Part shown: one piece after another, positions 1 to 6,257 of the stretch
Layout: each line of letters starts with the position of its first letter
How positions within the stretch are numbered: position 1 is the first letter of the stretch
NCBI GenBank assembly: GCA_905215645.1
Contig: CAJMQS010000063.1
Span: 1-9,021 of the forward strand
Length of the DNA stretch: 9,021 nucleotides
From: an uncultured bacterium
GTDB lineage: Bacteria; Bacillota; Negativicutes; Acidaminococcales; Acidaminococcaceae
Direction of reading: 5' to 3'
Notes under the pieces: model-generated
What the model saw: only the letters and a program-made list of their open reading frames with translations
Told to the model about the DNA's origin: nothing
The model's database searches: none
Position numbers and translations under genes: made by a program

Positions 1-54
1 AAGCGTAGCAATATGTTAAGCTGACCTGTACTAATATGTCGAGGGCTTGACTTA
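1..54 (+). rRNA. 23S ribosomal RNA, 3' end (partial)
   Basis: This is the last part of a large-subunit rRNA gene that began before the window. The stretch around 26-50 matches the conserved 3' end of bacterial 23S rRNA: a CTGTACTAAT block, then GTCGAGGGCTTGAC. The GGGCTTGAC tail would be the 3' half of the terminal helix that pairs with the 23S 5' end. The exact 3' end is estimated. A 5S gene in the expected place about 110 bp downstream supports the call. Confidence 0.9.
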
Positions 55-160
55 AATCGGGCCGTTGACGAAGGTTGTTCAGCGATGAACGACCCACGAA
101 CAACGATGAACAACAACGTCTCTTCATGAAGTTTTGAGGGCTCATGCCTTCAGCAACATA
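55..160 (+). other. 23S-5S internal transcribed spacer with hairpins
   Basis: This transcribed spacer lies between the 23S and 5S genes and contains no tRNA gene. It has a hairpin at 73-94: the arms GGTTGTTCA and TGAACGACC make nine pairs (one U-G) around a GCGA tetraloop. The words GAACAAC and CGATGAAC recur downstream (98-104, 104-111, 108-114), so alternative pairings are possible. A short palindrome, CTTCATGAAG, sits at 122-131. Such structures are expected to guide rRNA processing by RNase III-type enzymes; that role is inferred. Confidence 0.6.
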
Positions 161-279
161 ATCCGGTGGCGATAGCTAAGGGGATCCACCTGTTCCCATG
201 CCGAACACAGCAGTTAAGCCCTTATACGCCGAAAGTACTCGACTGGAAACGGTCCGGGAGGATAGGGAGCTGCCGGTTA
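161..279 (+). rRNA. rrf: 5S ribosomal RNA
   Basis: This is a complete small rRNA of the large ribosomal subunit. The core at about 186-219 carries the conserved 5S block CCACCTGTTCCCATGCCGAA, followed by CACAGCAGTTAAG. The ends pair as helix I: CCGGTGGC at 163-170 with GCTGCCGG at 269-276, two of the eight pairs being G-U. The length of roughly 117-119 nt is normal for 5S. The gene follows the 23S 3' end and precedes a strong terminator, as in a standard 16S-23S-5S operon. The ends are estimated to within a few bases. Confidence 0.93.
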
Positions 280-281
280 AG

Positions 282-317
282 AAAAGACGCCTGCATCGAA
301 AGATGTAGGCGTCTTTT
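282..317 (+). terminator. rRNA operon intrinsic terminator
   Basis: The arms 282-297 and 302-317 form a 16-bp stem with a single G-U pair, closed by a GAAA (GNRA) tetraloop. The stem starts with AAAA and ends with TTTT, giving the U-tract. It lies three bases past the 5S end and should stop the rRNA transcript before pgi. The symmetric A and T tracts might also let it work on the other strand. Confidence 0.9.
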
Positions 318-319
318 AG

Positions 320-348
320 TTGCACTCTTTCTTGGAACATGATATGAT
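320..348 (+). promoter_or_regulatory. Sigma-A-type promoter for pgi
   Basis: A -35 element TTGCAC (320-325) and a -10 element TATGAT (343-348) are separated by exactly 17 bases. The predicted start is near 355, giving a leader of about 47 nt. The -35 begins directly after the rRNA terminator, so pgi appears to be an independent unit. A TTGACA at 377-382 abuts the Shine-Dalgarno site but has no suitable -10 before the gene. Confidence 0.7.
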
Positions 349-401
349 ATTTTTTATATGGACTGACAGAAGTCAATTGACAAAGGAGCATTGTATAACT
401 C

Positions 402-1841
402 ATGCAGCATAAAATCGTTTTGCCATCAGGCTTTTTTCTGGATGTGACCAATATGCTGGGAGAGAACAGGATCCAGCCAGAGGAGCTGGAAGCCTTAGCG
501 CCCCGGGCTGAAAAGGCCGCTCAGGCAGTCCGGAAAATCCGGACAGAAGGAAAGGCCAAGCATCATCTTTCTAAGGATGGGACACCGGAACCGGTTTATT
601 TTACCAGACTTCCTTATGTAAAAAAAGACTTCCCCAATACCCCTGAACTTCTCCAAGAATTGAAGGCTTTTGGGGAGAAGGTACGGATCCAGGAAGATGC
701 GGTGATTTTCTGCGGGGTAGGAGGCTCCTATTTGGGAGGAAAGGTCCTCTATGACTGCTACACCAGTGAATATTGGCCCAAGAGGCATCGGGAACGGCTG
801 CCCCAGATCTTTTTCAGCGGCAACAATCTGGATGCGGAGGACATGGATGGAGTGAAGAACCACTTGATGGTGCTGGCCCAGCAGAGCAAAGCCCTTCAGC
901 AGCGTCCTCTCCGGGTTTTGTTGGTTCCCATCTCCAAATCTGGTACAACACTGGAACCGACGGCAGCATTCCTTCATTTTTACAGCTATCTCCAGGAACA
1001 GGATCACTTGTTCCAGGTCAGCGGTGCAGTGGTGACGGATAAACATCAGGAAAAAGGTCCTTTGAATCGTCTGGCAAGGGAATTTTCTTGGCCTGTTTTC
1101 GATATTCCAGTGGGCGTGGGCGGACGTTTCAGCGTCCTTTCTACCCCAGGGCTGGTGGTAGCTGCTGTCCTGGGGATGGACCTGGAAGATCTGCTCCGAG
1201 GAGCCAGGGAGATGGATGAGGCCTGCAGAGGCAGCCAGCTGGATCAGAATCCGGCACTGTTCAATGCAGTGTTGAAATACGCAGGAGCCGTGAACCATGG
1301 GGCCGTTACGGAAATCTTCATGCCTTATGCCATGCGGATGAAAGCACTGGGAGAATGGTATGTGCAGCTGCTGGCAGAGTCTCTGGGAAAACGGAAAAAT
1401 CGGGAAGGAGAAACTGTATTTTACGGACGGACACCAGTGGTGGCCATCGGGACCACGGACATGCATGCCCAGACCCAGCTCCATCAGGATGGACGGAGGG
1501 ACAAGGTGGTCCAGTTCCTGTTCATCGACAATATGAAGAATCGGATCCATATCCACAATCCTTTCCAGGAAATCGAGGAATATACCCAGTATGAAGGGCT
1601 GGATATCGGCCATGCTCTGAAAGTGGCTATGGAGGCCAATGAAGAGGCGCTGGCCAGTGATTTTCGGCTGAATGCCCAGTATACCCTGCCGGAACTGAAC
1701 GAGTATTATCTGGGTCAGATGTTCTACTTCCTGATGCTGAGCATTGCCTACGAAGGGGAACTGGCTGATGTAGATGCCTATGATCAGCCAGGAGTGGAAA
1801 TCTACAAACGGCTGATGCGGGAAAAATTGAAAAAGAGATAA
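402..1841 (+). CDS. pgi: Glucose-6-phosphate isomerase
   Basis: This cytoplasmic enzyme interconverts glucose 6-phosphate and fructose 6-phosphate in glycolysis and gluconeogenesis. The 479-residue protein has the two sugar-isomerase (SIS) domains: GVGGSYLG at 105-112 and the phosphate-binding PISKSGTT at 176-183, then the family signature VGGRFSVLSTPG at 239-250. By comparison with rabbit PGI, the likely catalytic residues are Glu326 (in AESLGK), His355 (in TTDMH) and Lys469 in the C-terminal signature YDQPGVEIYK (460-469). It is a little longer than the roughly 450-residue Bacillus form. ATG 402 is the start because a stop lies in frame at 396. The best Shine-Dalgarno, AAAGGAG (382-388), is 13 nt away, a long spacing that suggests modest initiation. 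The gene appears monocistronic, between the rRNA terminator and a shared terminator. Confidence 0.96.
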   Translation: MQHKIVLPSGFFLDVTNMLGENRIQPEELEALAPRAEKAAQAVRKIRTEGKAKHHLSKDGTPEPVYFTRLPYVKKDFPNTPELLQELKAFGEKVRIQEDAVIFCGVGGSYLGGKVLYDCYTSEYWPKRHRERLPQIFFSGNNLDAEDMDGVKNHLMVLAQQSKALQQRPLRVLLVPISKSGTTLEPTAAFLHFYSYLQEQDHLFQVSGAVVTDKHQEKGPLNRLAREFSWPVFDIPVGVGGRFSVLSTPGLVVAAVLGMDLEDLLRGAREMDEACRGSQLDQNPALFNAVLKYAGAVNHGAVTEIFMPYAMRMKALGEWYVQLLAESLGKRKNREGETVFYGRTPVVAIGTTDMHAQTQLHQDGRRDKVVQFLFIDNMKNRIHIHNPFQEIEEYTQYEGLDIGHALKVAMEANEEALASDFRLNAQYTLPELNEYYLGQMFYFLMLSIAYEGELADVDAYDQPGVEIYKRLMREKLKKR

Positions 1842-1884
1842 AAAATAGGGGGTGCTGCACAGAACGTGCAGCACCCCCTATTTT
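1842..1884. terminator. Bidirectional terminator shared by pgi and the GT51 gene
   Basis: The arms 1842-1860 and 1866-1884 are perfect 19-bp inverted repeats around a 5-nt loop (AGAAC). The outer four pairs are AAAA/TTTT, so both strands give a GC-rich stem followed by a short U-run. It begins directly after the pgi stop. The stop codon of the convergent minus-strand gene (1878-1880) lies inside the right arm. Confidence 0.92.
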
Positions 1885-2672
1885 CCTATTCCTAAAGGAC
1901 TGTCCAGGGCATCTTCCAGCTGTTCCGGGGTAATCATTTCTTGCTCCGCCATCCGGTTCAGCACCAGGTTCCGTCTCTTCTTGCAGCCCTGCCAATTGTT
2001 GTAGGGATTCAAAGCGGTAGGTGCATAGGGCAAACCAGCCAGGGTGGCAGCCTGAGGCAGGGTCAGGTCTTTGGGCTTTTTGCCGAAATACACTTGGGAG
2101 GCTTGTTTGACGCCCGTGGCGCCAGCTCCCAAGAAGGTGGTATTCAGGTACATTTCCAGGATCTCCTGTTTGCTGCACCGGGCTTCCACCAAGAAAGCCA
2201 ACCCCGCTTCCGTAAATTTCCGCCGAAGAGACGGGTCTGCCTCCAGCAGCAGATTCTTTACCAGCTGTTGGGTGATGGTACTGGCTCCTTCTACCACTTC
2301 ATCATTCTGGATATTGACCAGGGTGGCTCGGATGATTCCGTCTGGATCCACTCCATGGTGGGAGTAGAAGCGTTTGTCTTCCACAGCTACCTGGGCTTTG
2401 GGCAGCCAGGGAGACATGTCTTTGAGGGATACCCAGTCTTCCCGGGGAATCCGGCTGCGGGCGATCTCCCGTATGTGCCAGCCTTGCCAGGCCAGCTGGA
2501 GAGGGCGGGGGAGATCACGGACAAAACTGTCTTGGGGCACTCCTCTTGGCAGGGTCTGCAGGACGGCACTTTCTGCTGGGGCTCCGACTTTTTCATGGAT
2601 GGTGGAAGGACGGGTCACATAGTAGCATAGGGCTCCTGCGAGCAGGACCAGGATGCATAACAATTTACGCAT
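1878..2672 (-). CDS. Membrane-anchored family 51 peptidoglycan glycosyltransferase (monofunctional)
   Basis: This enzyme polymerises lipid II into glycan strands on the outer face of the cytoplasmic membrane. The 264-residue protein starts with one hydrophobic anchor (about 3-19). All five GT51 motifs follow: VEDKRFYSHHG at 97-107 with probable catalytic Glu98, GASTITQQLVKN at 129-140, RRKFTE at 150-155 with the second conserved Glu155, KQEILEMYLN at 168-177, and GVKQASQVYFGK at 187-198. It stops soon after the glycosyltransferase fold, with no SxxK, SxN or KTG transpeptidase motifs. Size fits MtgA-type enzymes. However, the ending RRNLVLNRMAEQEMIT (233-248) looks more like the glycosyltransferase-transpeptidase linker of class A PBPs, so a shortened PBP1A is possible. 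ATG 2672 was chosen because GGGGGAG lies about 7 nt upstream and the anchor starts there. An in-frame ATG at 2699 would add nine charged residues. A TACAAT (2698-2703, minus strand) could be its -10. Confidence 0.9.
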   Translation of the reverse strand: MRKLLCILVLLAGALCYYVTRPSTIHEKVGAPAESAVLQTLPRGVPQDSFVRDLPRPLQLAWQGWHIREIARSRIPREDWVSLKDMSPWLPKAQVAVEDKRFYSHHGVDPDGIIRATLVNIQNDEVVEGASTITQQLVKNLLLEADPSLRRKFTEAGLAFLVEARCSKQEILEMYLNTTFLGAGATGVKQASQVYFGKKPKDLTLPQAATLAGLPYAPTALNPYNNWQGCKKRRNLVLNRMAEQEMITPEQLEDALDSPLGIGK

Positions 2673-2896
2673 AAGTTCTCTCCCCCTTTTCTCCTCCATT
2701 GTACTTGAAACCAGGAGAAAAATCCATGGGCAACCCTTTGCAGGGCCTGCATTCTCCATAACCTGTAGAAATTCTGGGAGAAGGTCACAAAATTGTCCTG
2801 TTCTTTTCGGAAAAATGGTAGATGGAACCTGTTCTTTCGTACTATAATGAAGGCATCTATCAGGATGTGGCTTCCCCTGGGAAAAACAAAAAAATA
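2673..2896. other. Upstream part of the divergent intergenic region
   Basis: I see no convincing gene here. The 30 bases next to 2672 hold the glycosyltransferase ribosome-binding site and a possible minus-strand -10 (TACAAT, 2698-2703) without a good -35. Further right a near-direct repeat occurs: CCTGTTCTTTTCG at 2797-2809 and CCTGTTCTTTCG at 2828-2839. The second copy overlaps a small palindrome, GAACCTGTTC (2825-2834). A plus-strand TATAAT at 2843-2848 lacks a recognisable -35. These may be remnants or weak regulatory sites; none is assigned a function. Confidence 0.4.
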
Positions 2897-2934
2897 GTTG
2901 CATTGTTATGCATATAAGCGTATAATAATGCAAC
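2897..2934. promoter_or_regulatory. Tandem ArgR-box-like operator over the argB promoter
   Basis: Site 1 (2899-2912) reads TGCAT-TGTT-ATGCA. Site 2 (2919-2932) reads CGTAT-AATA-ATGCA. Both follow the layout of known ARG boxes, two 5-bp half-sites around four mostly A/T bases (TGAAT-N4-ATTCA in E. coli; ATKCA is accepted in Bacillus). Starts are 20 bp apart, close to the 20-21 bp spacing of paired boxes in E. coli. The outer arms 2897-2909 and 2922-2934 are also inverted repeats matching at 12 of 13 positions. The pair covers the -35 through -10, so arginine-bound ArgR could block RNA polymerase. The regulator gene is not in the window. Confidence 0.65.
2898..2926 (+). promoter_or_regulatory. 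Sigma-A-type promoter of the argBDFGH operon
   Basis: The -35 TTGCAT (2898-2903) and the perfect -10 TATAAT (2921-2926) are 17 bases apart. Transcription should start near 2933, giving a leader of about 174 nt before argB. No similarly good promoter appears between the later arg genes, so all five are probably transcribed from here. Confidence 0.8.
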
Positions 2935-2947
2935 ATAAAGGAGGGAC

Positions 2948-2999
2948 GGCGGCTTGATGAGAAGTTGGAAGGGGAAAGCCGTTTTCTGCTTTGCCAACT
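2948..2999 (+). promoter_or_regulatory. Mutually exclusive stems in the argB leader
   Basis: Stem A pairs GGCGGCTT (2948-2955) with AAGCCGTT (2976-2983), six Watson-Crick pairs plus two G-U. Stem B pairs AGTTGG (2963-2968) with CCAACT (2994-2999) and stacks on an inner stem AAAGC (2975-2979) with GCTTT (2988-2992). Both need bases 2976-2979, so only one can form fully. A separate small hairpin, TTCCG/CGGAA with an ATTTT loop, sits at 3051-3065. None is followed by a U-run and no T-box consensus was seen, so any control would not be by a simple intrinsic terminator. Confidence 0.3.
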
Positions 3000-3031
3000 G
3001 TTTGGAAAGCGAGAAGAAAGTCATGGACTGA
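2957..3031 (+). CDS. Possible 24-residue leader peptide upstream of argB
   Basis: An ATG at 2957 (or the in-frame TTG at 2954) opens a 24-codon ORF ending in TGA at 3029-3031. A very strong Shine-Dalgarno, AAAGGAGGG (2937-2945), precedes it by 8 nt (TTG) or 11 nt (ATG) and lies only a few bases after the predicted transcript start. The peptide begins MRSWKGKAVF, is rich in lysine and has one arginine at codon 2, so it lacks the run of arginine codons of a classic attenuation peptide. It resembles no family I recognise. Its codons overlap two alternative RNA stems. Translation may affect leader folding or may be incidental. Confidence 0.3.
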   Translation: MRSWKGKAVFCFANCLESEKKVMD

Positions 3032-3107
3032 TTAAGCGTATTCTATATGGTTCCGATTTTCGGAAGCAAAATCCCAAACACAAGGAATTGGATTAGGAGG
3101 AAATGCA

Positions 3108-3995
3108 ATGCAGATTAAAAATAATGAAATGAATATATTAGTCGAAGCACTGCCATATTTAAGCGCTTTCAAAGGGAAAACAGTGGTCGTAAAATACGGC
3201 GGCAATGCTATGCTCAACGACGATCTCAAAAATAAAGTCCTGGAGGACATTGTATTCCTTCGCTGCGCCGGCATGCGTCCAGTAGTGGTCCACGGCGGCG
3301 GACCGGAAATCACTGCCATGCTGAAAGCGGCCGAAAAGAAATCCGAATTCATCAGCGGCCTGCGGGTCACAGACAAAGAGACGGTGGAGATTGCGGAACT
3401 GGCCTTGGTGGGAAAGACCAATACGGATCTGGTGCGCCGGCTGAACATGCTGGGCGGGAAGGCCGTCGGCCTCAATGGCAAAGACGCCAAACTCATCGAA
3501 GCTCGGAAGCATCTGGCGGATGTATACGAAAACGGACAGGTGAACTTGGTGGATATCGGATACGTGGGAACGGTGGAAAAAGTCAACACGGATCTGATCA
3601 ACCTGTTGCTGGCCAACGATTATATCCCGGTAATCGCTCCGACTGGAATCGGTCCTGACGGAGAGACCTACAATATCAATGCGGACAGCGTGGCCGGGGA
3701 AGTGGCCGGTGCCCTGAAGGCAGAAAAGCTCCTGATGCTTACCGATGTGAAGGGCATTTACGAAGACCATACGGATGAAAGCACTTTCCTGTCCACCCTG
3801 ACCTTTGAAAAAGCCCAGGAACTGATCGTAAAGGGCAGCATCGACGGGGGAATGATCCCCAAGGTCAAAGCCTGCATTTCTGCTTTGTCCGGGGGCGCCG
3901 TCAAGACCCATATCATCGATGGGCGCCAGGAACACTCCATCCTCCAGGAAATCTTCTCCGACGAGGGTGTGGGTACGGAAGTTGTCAGAGACTGA
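3108..3995 (+). CDS. argB: Acetylglutamate kinase
   Basis: This cytoplasmic enzyme phosphorylates N-acetyl-L-glutamate with ATP, the second and usually controlling step of arginine synthesis. The 295-residue protein has the amino-acid-kinase fold motifs: VVKYGGNAM at 27-35 with phosphate-binding Lys29, HGGGP at 62-66, substrate-binding GLRVTD at 84-89, NINADSVAG at 189-197 with the likely catalytic Asp193, nucleotide-site LTDVKGIY at 211-218, and GGMIPKV at 247-253 with Lys252. An N-terminal helix of about 20 residues precedes the fold, and the tail HIIDGR...EIFSDEGVGTEV (268-292) matches the signature of arginine-inhibited hexameric kinases, so feedback inhibition is likely. ATG 3108 follows AGGAGG (3095-3100) by 7 nt; the ATG at 3103 is out of frame. 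It is the first enzyme gene of the operon, 30 bp before argD. Confidence 0.97.
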   Translation: MQIKNNEMNILVEALPYLSAFKGKTVVVKYGGNAMLNDDLKNKVLEDIVFLRCAGMRPVVVHGGGPEITAMLKAAEKKSEFISGLRVTDKETVEIAELALVGKTNTDLVRRLNMLGGKAVGLNGKDAKLIEARKHLADVYENGQVNLVDIGYVGTVEKVNTDLINLLLANDYIPVIAPTGIGPDGETYNINADSVAGEVAGALKAEKLLMLTDVKGIYEDHTDESTFLSTLTFEKAQELIVKGSIDGGMIPKVKACISALSGGAVKTHIIDGRQEHSILQEIFSDEGVGTEVVRD

Positions 3996-4013
3996 ATCAA
4001 GAAACCAGTGAAA

Positions 4014-4018
4014 AGAGG
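4014..4018 (+). promoter_or_regulatory. Ribosome-binding site that decides the argD start
   Basis: AGAGG at 4014-4018 sits 7 nt before ATG 4026, ideal spacing. The frame also opens at GTG 4008, but the AGAGG would then lie inside the coding sequence and nothing suitable precedes that GTG. Confidence 0.7.
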
Positions 4019-4025
4019 ATGCGCG

Positions 4026-5216
4026 ATGGATACAAAAGAAATCATGGATACCACGGAGAAATATTATCTCCCGGTCTTTGGACGGAGCCCTATTGCTCTG
4101 GACCACGGAGAAGGACCGTACCTGTATGATGCGGATGGGAATAAATATATGGACTTCCTGGCCGGCATCGCGGTCAATGCCCTGGGGTATGCCTATCCGC
4201 CTCTGGTGAAGGCTGTGAGCGAACAGGCTGGCAAGATCATGCACGGTTCCAACCTATTCTATTATGAAATCCAGGCCAAAGCGGCCAAACAGCTGTGTGA
4301 GGTGACCACTTTCGACCGGGTGTTCTTCTGCAACAGCGGGGCGGAAGCTAATGAAGGGGCTATCAAGTTGGCTCGGAAATACGGCCACAGCAAGGATCCG
4401 AAGAAATTCAAGATCATCACTGCCAAAGATTCCTTCCATGGCCGGACCATGGAAACCCTGACAGCTACTGGCCAAGATCATTACCATGAAGGCTTGAGCC
4501 CCCTGCCGGAAGGTTTCGTCTACGTTCCCTTTGGGGATCTGGCTGCCATGGAAGAGGCCATGGATGATGATGTGTGCGGCGTCCTCCTGGAACCGATCCA
4601 GGGAGAAGGCGGGGTCCACGTGCCGCCGGCTGGCTATCTGGAAAAGGTCCAGGCCCTGTGCAAAGCCCATGATGCCCTGCTGATCTTCGATGAAATCCAG
4701 ACCGGGGTATGCCGGACCGGATACTGGTTTGCCTGGATGCACAGTGGGGTGAAGCCGGATGTCCTGACCTTAGCCAAAGCCATTGGAGGCGGCTTCCCCA
4801 TGGGAGCGTTCCTGGTGCAGGAACGGCTGGCCCATGTATTCGCTCCTGGGGACCATGGTTCCACTTTCGGGGGAAATGCTCTTTCCTGTGCTTCCTGCTA
4901 TGCGGCCATCAAAGCCATGAAAGAATTGGAACTGGATAAGAAGGCTGCGGAAACCGGAGCTTATTTCAAGAAAGGGCTGGAAACCCTGAAAACCAAGTAT
5001 CCGGGCAAGGTAAAAGATGTCCGGGGCATGGGGCTGATCCTGGGAATGGAATTGGCCAAACCAGGTGCTTCCCTGGTCCAGGGAGCCCTGCAGAAAGGGT
5101 TCATCATCAACTGCACGGCGGGGAATGTGCTGCGGTTCGTACCGCCGCTGATCATCGGCGAAAAGGATATTGATGCACTGCTGAAAGGACTGGACGAGCT
5201 TTTGGCAGAATTTTAA
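4026..5216 (+). CDS. argD: Acetylornithine aminotransferase
   Basis: This pyridoxal-phosphate enzyme converts N-acetylglutamate semialdehyde and glutamate to N-acetylornithine and 2-oxoglutarate. From ATG 4026 the protein has 396 residues, normal for the class III aminotransferase family. Motifs in order: CNSGAEANEGAIKLA (102-116, cofactor phosphate site), FHGRTM (137-142), LEPIQGEGGV (188-197), FDEIQTG (221-227) with Asp222 facing the pyridine nitrogen, LTLAKAIGGGFPMGA (247-261) with Lys251 as the Schiff-base lysine, and HGSTFGGNAL (277-286). The usual QTGxGRTG segment reads QTGVCRTG, a Cys in place of Gly; its effect is unknown. ArgD enzymes often also act on succinyldiaminopimelate, so a lysine-pathway role is possible. 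Spacing is 30 bp after argB and 18 bp before argF, consistent with one transcript. Confidence 0.95.
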   Translation: MDTKEIMDTTEKYYLPVFGRSPIALDHGEGPYLYDADGNKYMDFLAGIAVNALGYAYPPLVKAVSEQAGKIMHGSNLFYYEIQAKAAKQLCEVTTFDRVFFCNSGAEANEGAIKLARKYGHSKDPKKFKIITAKDSFHGRTMETLTATGQDHYHEGLSPLPEGFVYVPFGDLAAMEEAMDDDVCGVLLEPIQGEGGVHVPPAGYLEKVQALCKAHDALLIFDEIQTGVCRTGYWFAWMHSGVKPDVLTLAKAIGGGFPMGAFLVQERLAHVFAPGDHGSTFGGNALSCASCYAAIKAMKELELDKKAAETGAYFKKGLETLKTKYPGKVKDVRGMGLILGMELAKPGASLVQGALQKGFIINCTAGNVLRFVPPLIIGEKDIDALLKGLDELLAEF

Positions 5217-5234
5217 CGAAGAAGAGGGAATACT

Positions 5235-6176
5235 ATGGCTTTAAGAAATAAGGATTTGATTTCCATCCATGATCTGTCAGTGGGCGAAGTTGCCACTATC
5301 CTGGACGTAAGCAGAAAACTGAAGAAGAAGCAGAAGCTGGGAGAACCCCATGAATACCTGAAGGGGAAAACACTGGCCATGATCTTTTCCAAAGCTTCTA
5401 CCCGTACCCGGGTCTCATTTGAAACGGGGTTCCACCAACTGGGCGGACATCCCATTTACATGAGTGAAGCCACTTCCCAAATCGGCCGAGGTGAACCAGT
5501 CAAAGATACAGCACGGGTCCTGTCCCGTTTCGTGGACGGCATCATGATCCGGACCTTTTCCCATGAAGCGGTGAAGGAATTGGCAGATTATGCTACGGTC
5601 CCGGTGATCAACGGACTGACGGATCTGCTCCATCCCTGTCAGGCACTGACGGATATGTTCACCATCTTGGAATACAAAGATGTGCTGAAGGGACGGAAGC
5701 TGGTCTATGTGGGAGATGGGAACAACATGGCCCATTCCCTGATGTTCGCTTGTGCCAAAGTGGGGATGAATATGGTCTGCGCCAGCCCCAAAGGGTATCA
5801 GCCGGATCCCCATATCGTGGCCCAGGCAAAAATGGATGCGGCTATCACCGGCTGCACCATCACCGTCCAGGAAGACATGGAAGATGCGGCCAAAGGAGCA
5901 GATGTGCTCTATACGGATGTGTGGGCCAGCATGGGAGAAGAAGCCCAGCGGGAAGAACGGAAAAAAGCCCTCCATGAATATCAGATCAACCAGCATCTGC
6001 TGGATCTGGCCCGTCCGGACGCTATGGTGCTCCACTGCCTGCCGGCTCACCGGGGAGAAGAAATCACCGATGAAGTGATCGAAGGCCCCCAGTCAGCAGT
6101 GTTCGACGAAGCGGAAAACCGGCTCCACGTACAGAAAGCCATCATGGCCTTGCTGATGAGTGACGCAGTGCTGTAA
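5235..6176 (+). CDS. argF: Ornithine carbamoyltransferase
   Basis: This cytoplasmic enzyme joins carbamoyl phosphate and ornithine to give citrulline. The 313-residue length is typical. The carbamoyl-phosphate loop STRTR is at 55-59, HPCQALTD at 133-140, and the linker segment VGDGNNMAHS at 159-168. The ornithine-binding DVWASMG is at 228-234 and HCLPAHRGEE at 267-276 carries the family Cys. The SMG and HCLP elements separate it from aspartate carbamoyltransferase. GAGGG (5224-5228) lies 6 nt before the ATG. The biosynthetic role is inferred from its place between argD and argG; no arginine-deiminase genes (arcA, arcC) are nearby, so a catabolic arcB-type role is unlikely. Confidence 0.96.
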   Translation: MALRNKDLISIHDLSVGEVATILDVSRKLKKKQKLGEPHEYLKGKTLAMIFSKASTRTRVSFETGFHQLGGHPIYMSEATSQIGRGEPVKDTARVLSRFVDGIMIRTFSHEAVKELADYATVPVINGLTDLLHPCQALTDMFTILEYKDVLKGRKLVYVGDGNNMAHSLMFACAKVGMNMVCASPKGYQPDPHIVAQAKMDAAITGCTITVQEDMEDAAKGADVLYTDVWASMGEEAQREERKKALHEYQINQHLLDLARPDAMVLHCLPAHRGEEITDEVIEGPQSAVFDEAENRLHVQKAIMALLMSDAVL

Positions 6177-6257
6177 AATAAAAAGAAGGGCTGTGGAGAA
6201 TCCACCGCTGTCAAGCGGCGTATGACCTATGACACGCCCATAAAGGAGAGACGTATA
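6177..6257 (+). other. Structured argF-argG spacer
   Basis: This is the longest gap inside the operon (81 bp). It contains a hairpin GTGGA-GAA-TCCAC (6193-6205) and a second, CCGCT-GTCA-AGCGG (6205-6218). A competing stem pairs GGCGT (6217-6221) with ACGCC (6234-6238) around a loop that repeats TATGAC. No U-run follows and no promoter is evident. The hairpins could affect mRNA processing or stability between argF and argG; that is speculative. Confidence 0.45.

Noticed and set aside
377..398. TTGACA as a -35 for pgi
   Set aside because: The only -10-like sequence (TATAAC near 394) is 11 bases away, too close, and it overlaps the ribosome-binding region.
280..400. tRNA genes downstream of 5S, as seen in some rRNA operons
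   Set aside because: No cloverleaf or conserved GGTTCGAAT-type T-arm was found; the terminator follows immediately.
495..1874. A 459-codon open frame on the minus strand opposite pgi
   Set aside because: Pgi on the plus strand has all family motifs, and the antisense translation resembles nothing known. It is a codon-bias shadow.
2825..2834. LexA-like palindrome GAACCTGTTC
   Set aside because: Gram-positive LexA boxes have four bases between GAAC and GTTC; here there are two.
2673..2936. N-terminal extension of the glycosyltransferase back to 2936
   Set aside because: The added 88 residues have no conserved features, and a good ribosome site plus membrane anchor start at 2672.
2934..3107. 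T-box or arginine attenuator in the argB leader
   Set aside because: No T-box consensus (AGGGTGGNACCGCG-like), no U-tract terminator and no run of arginine codons is present.
6222..6257. Upstream ATG start for argG at 6222
   Set aside because: It has no ribosome-binding site, lies within a hairpin, and the extra residues precede the conserved ArgG N-terminus.
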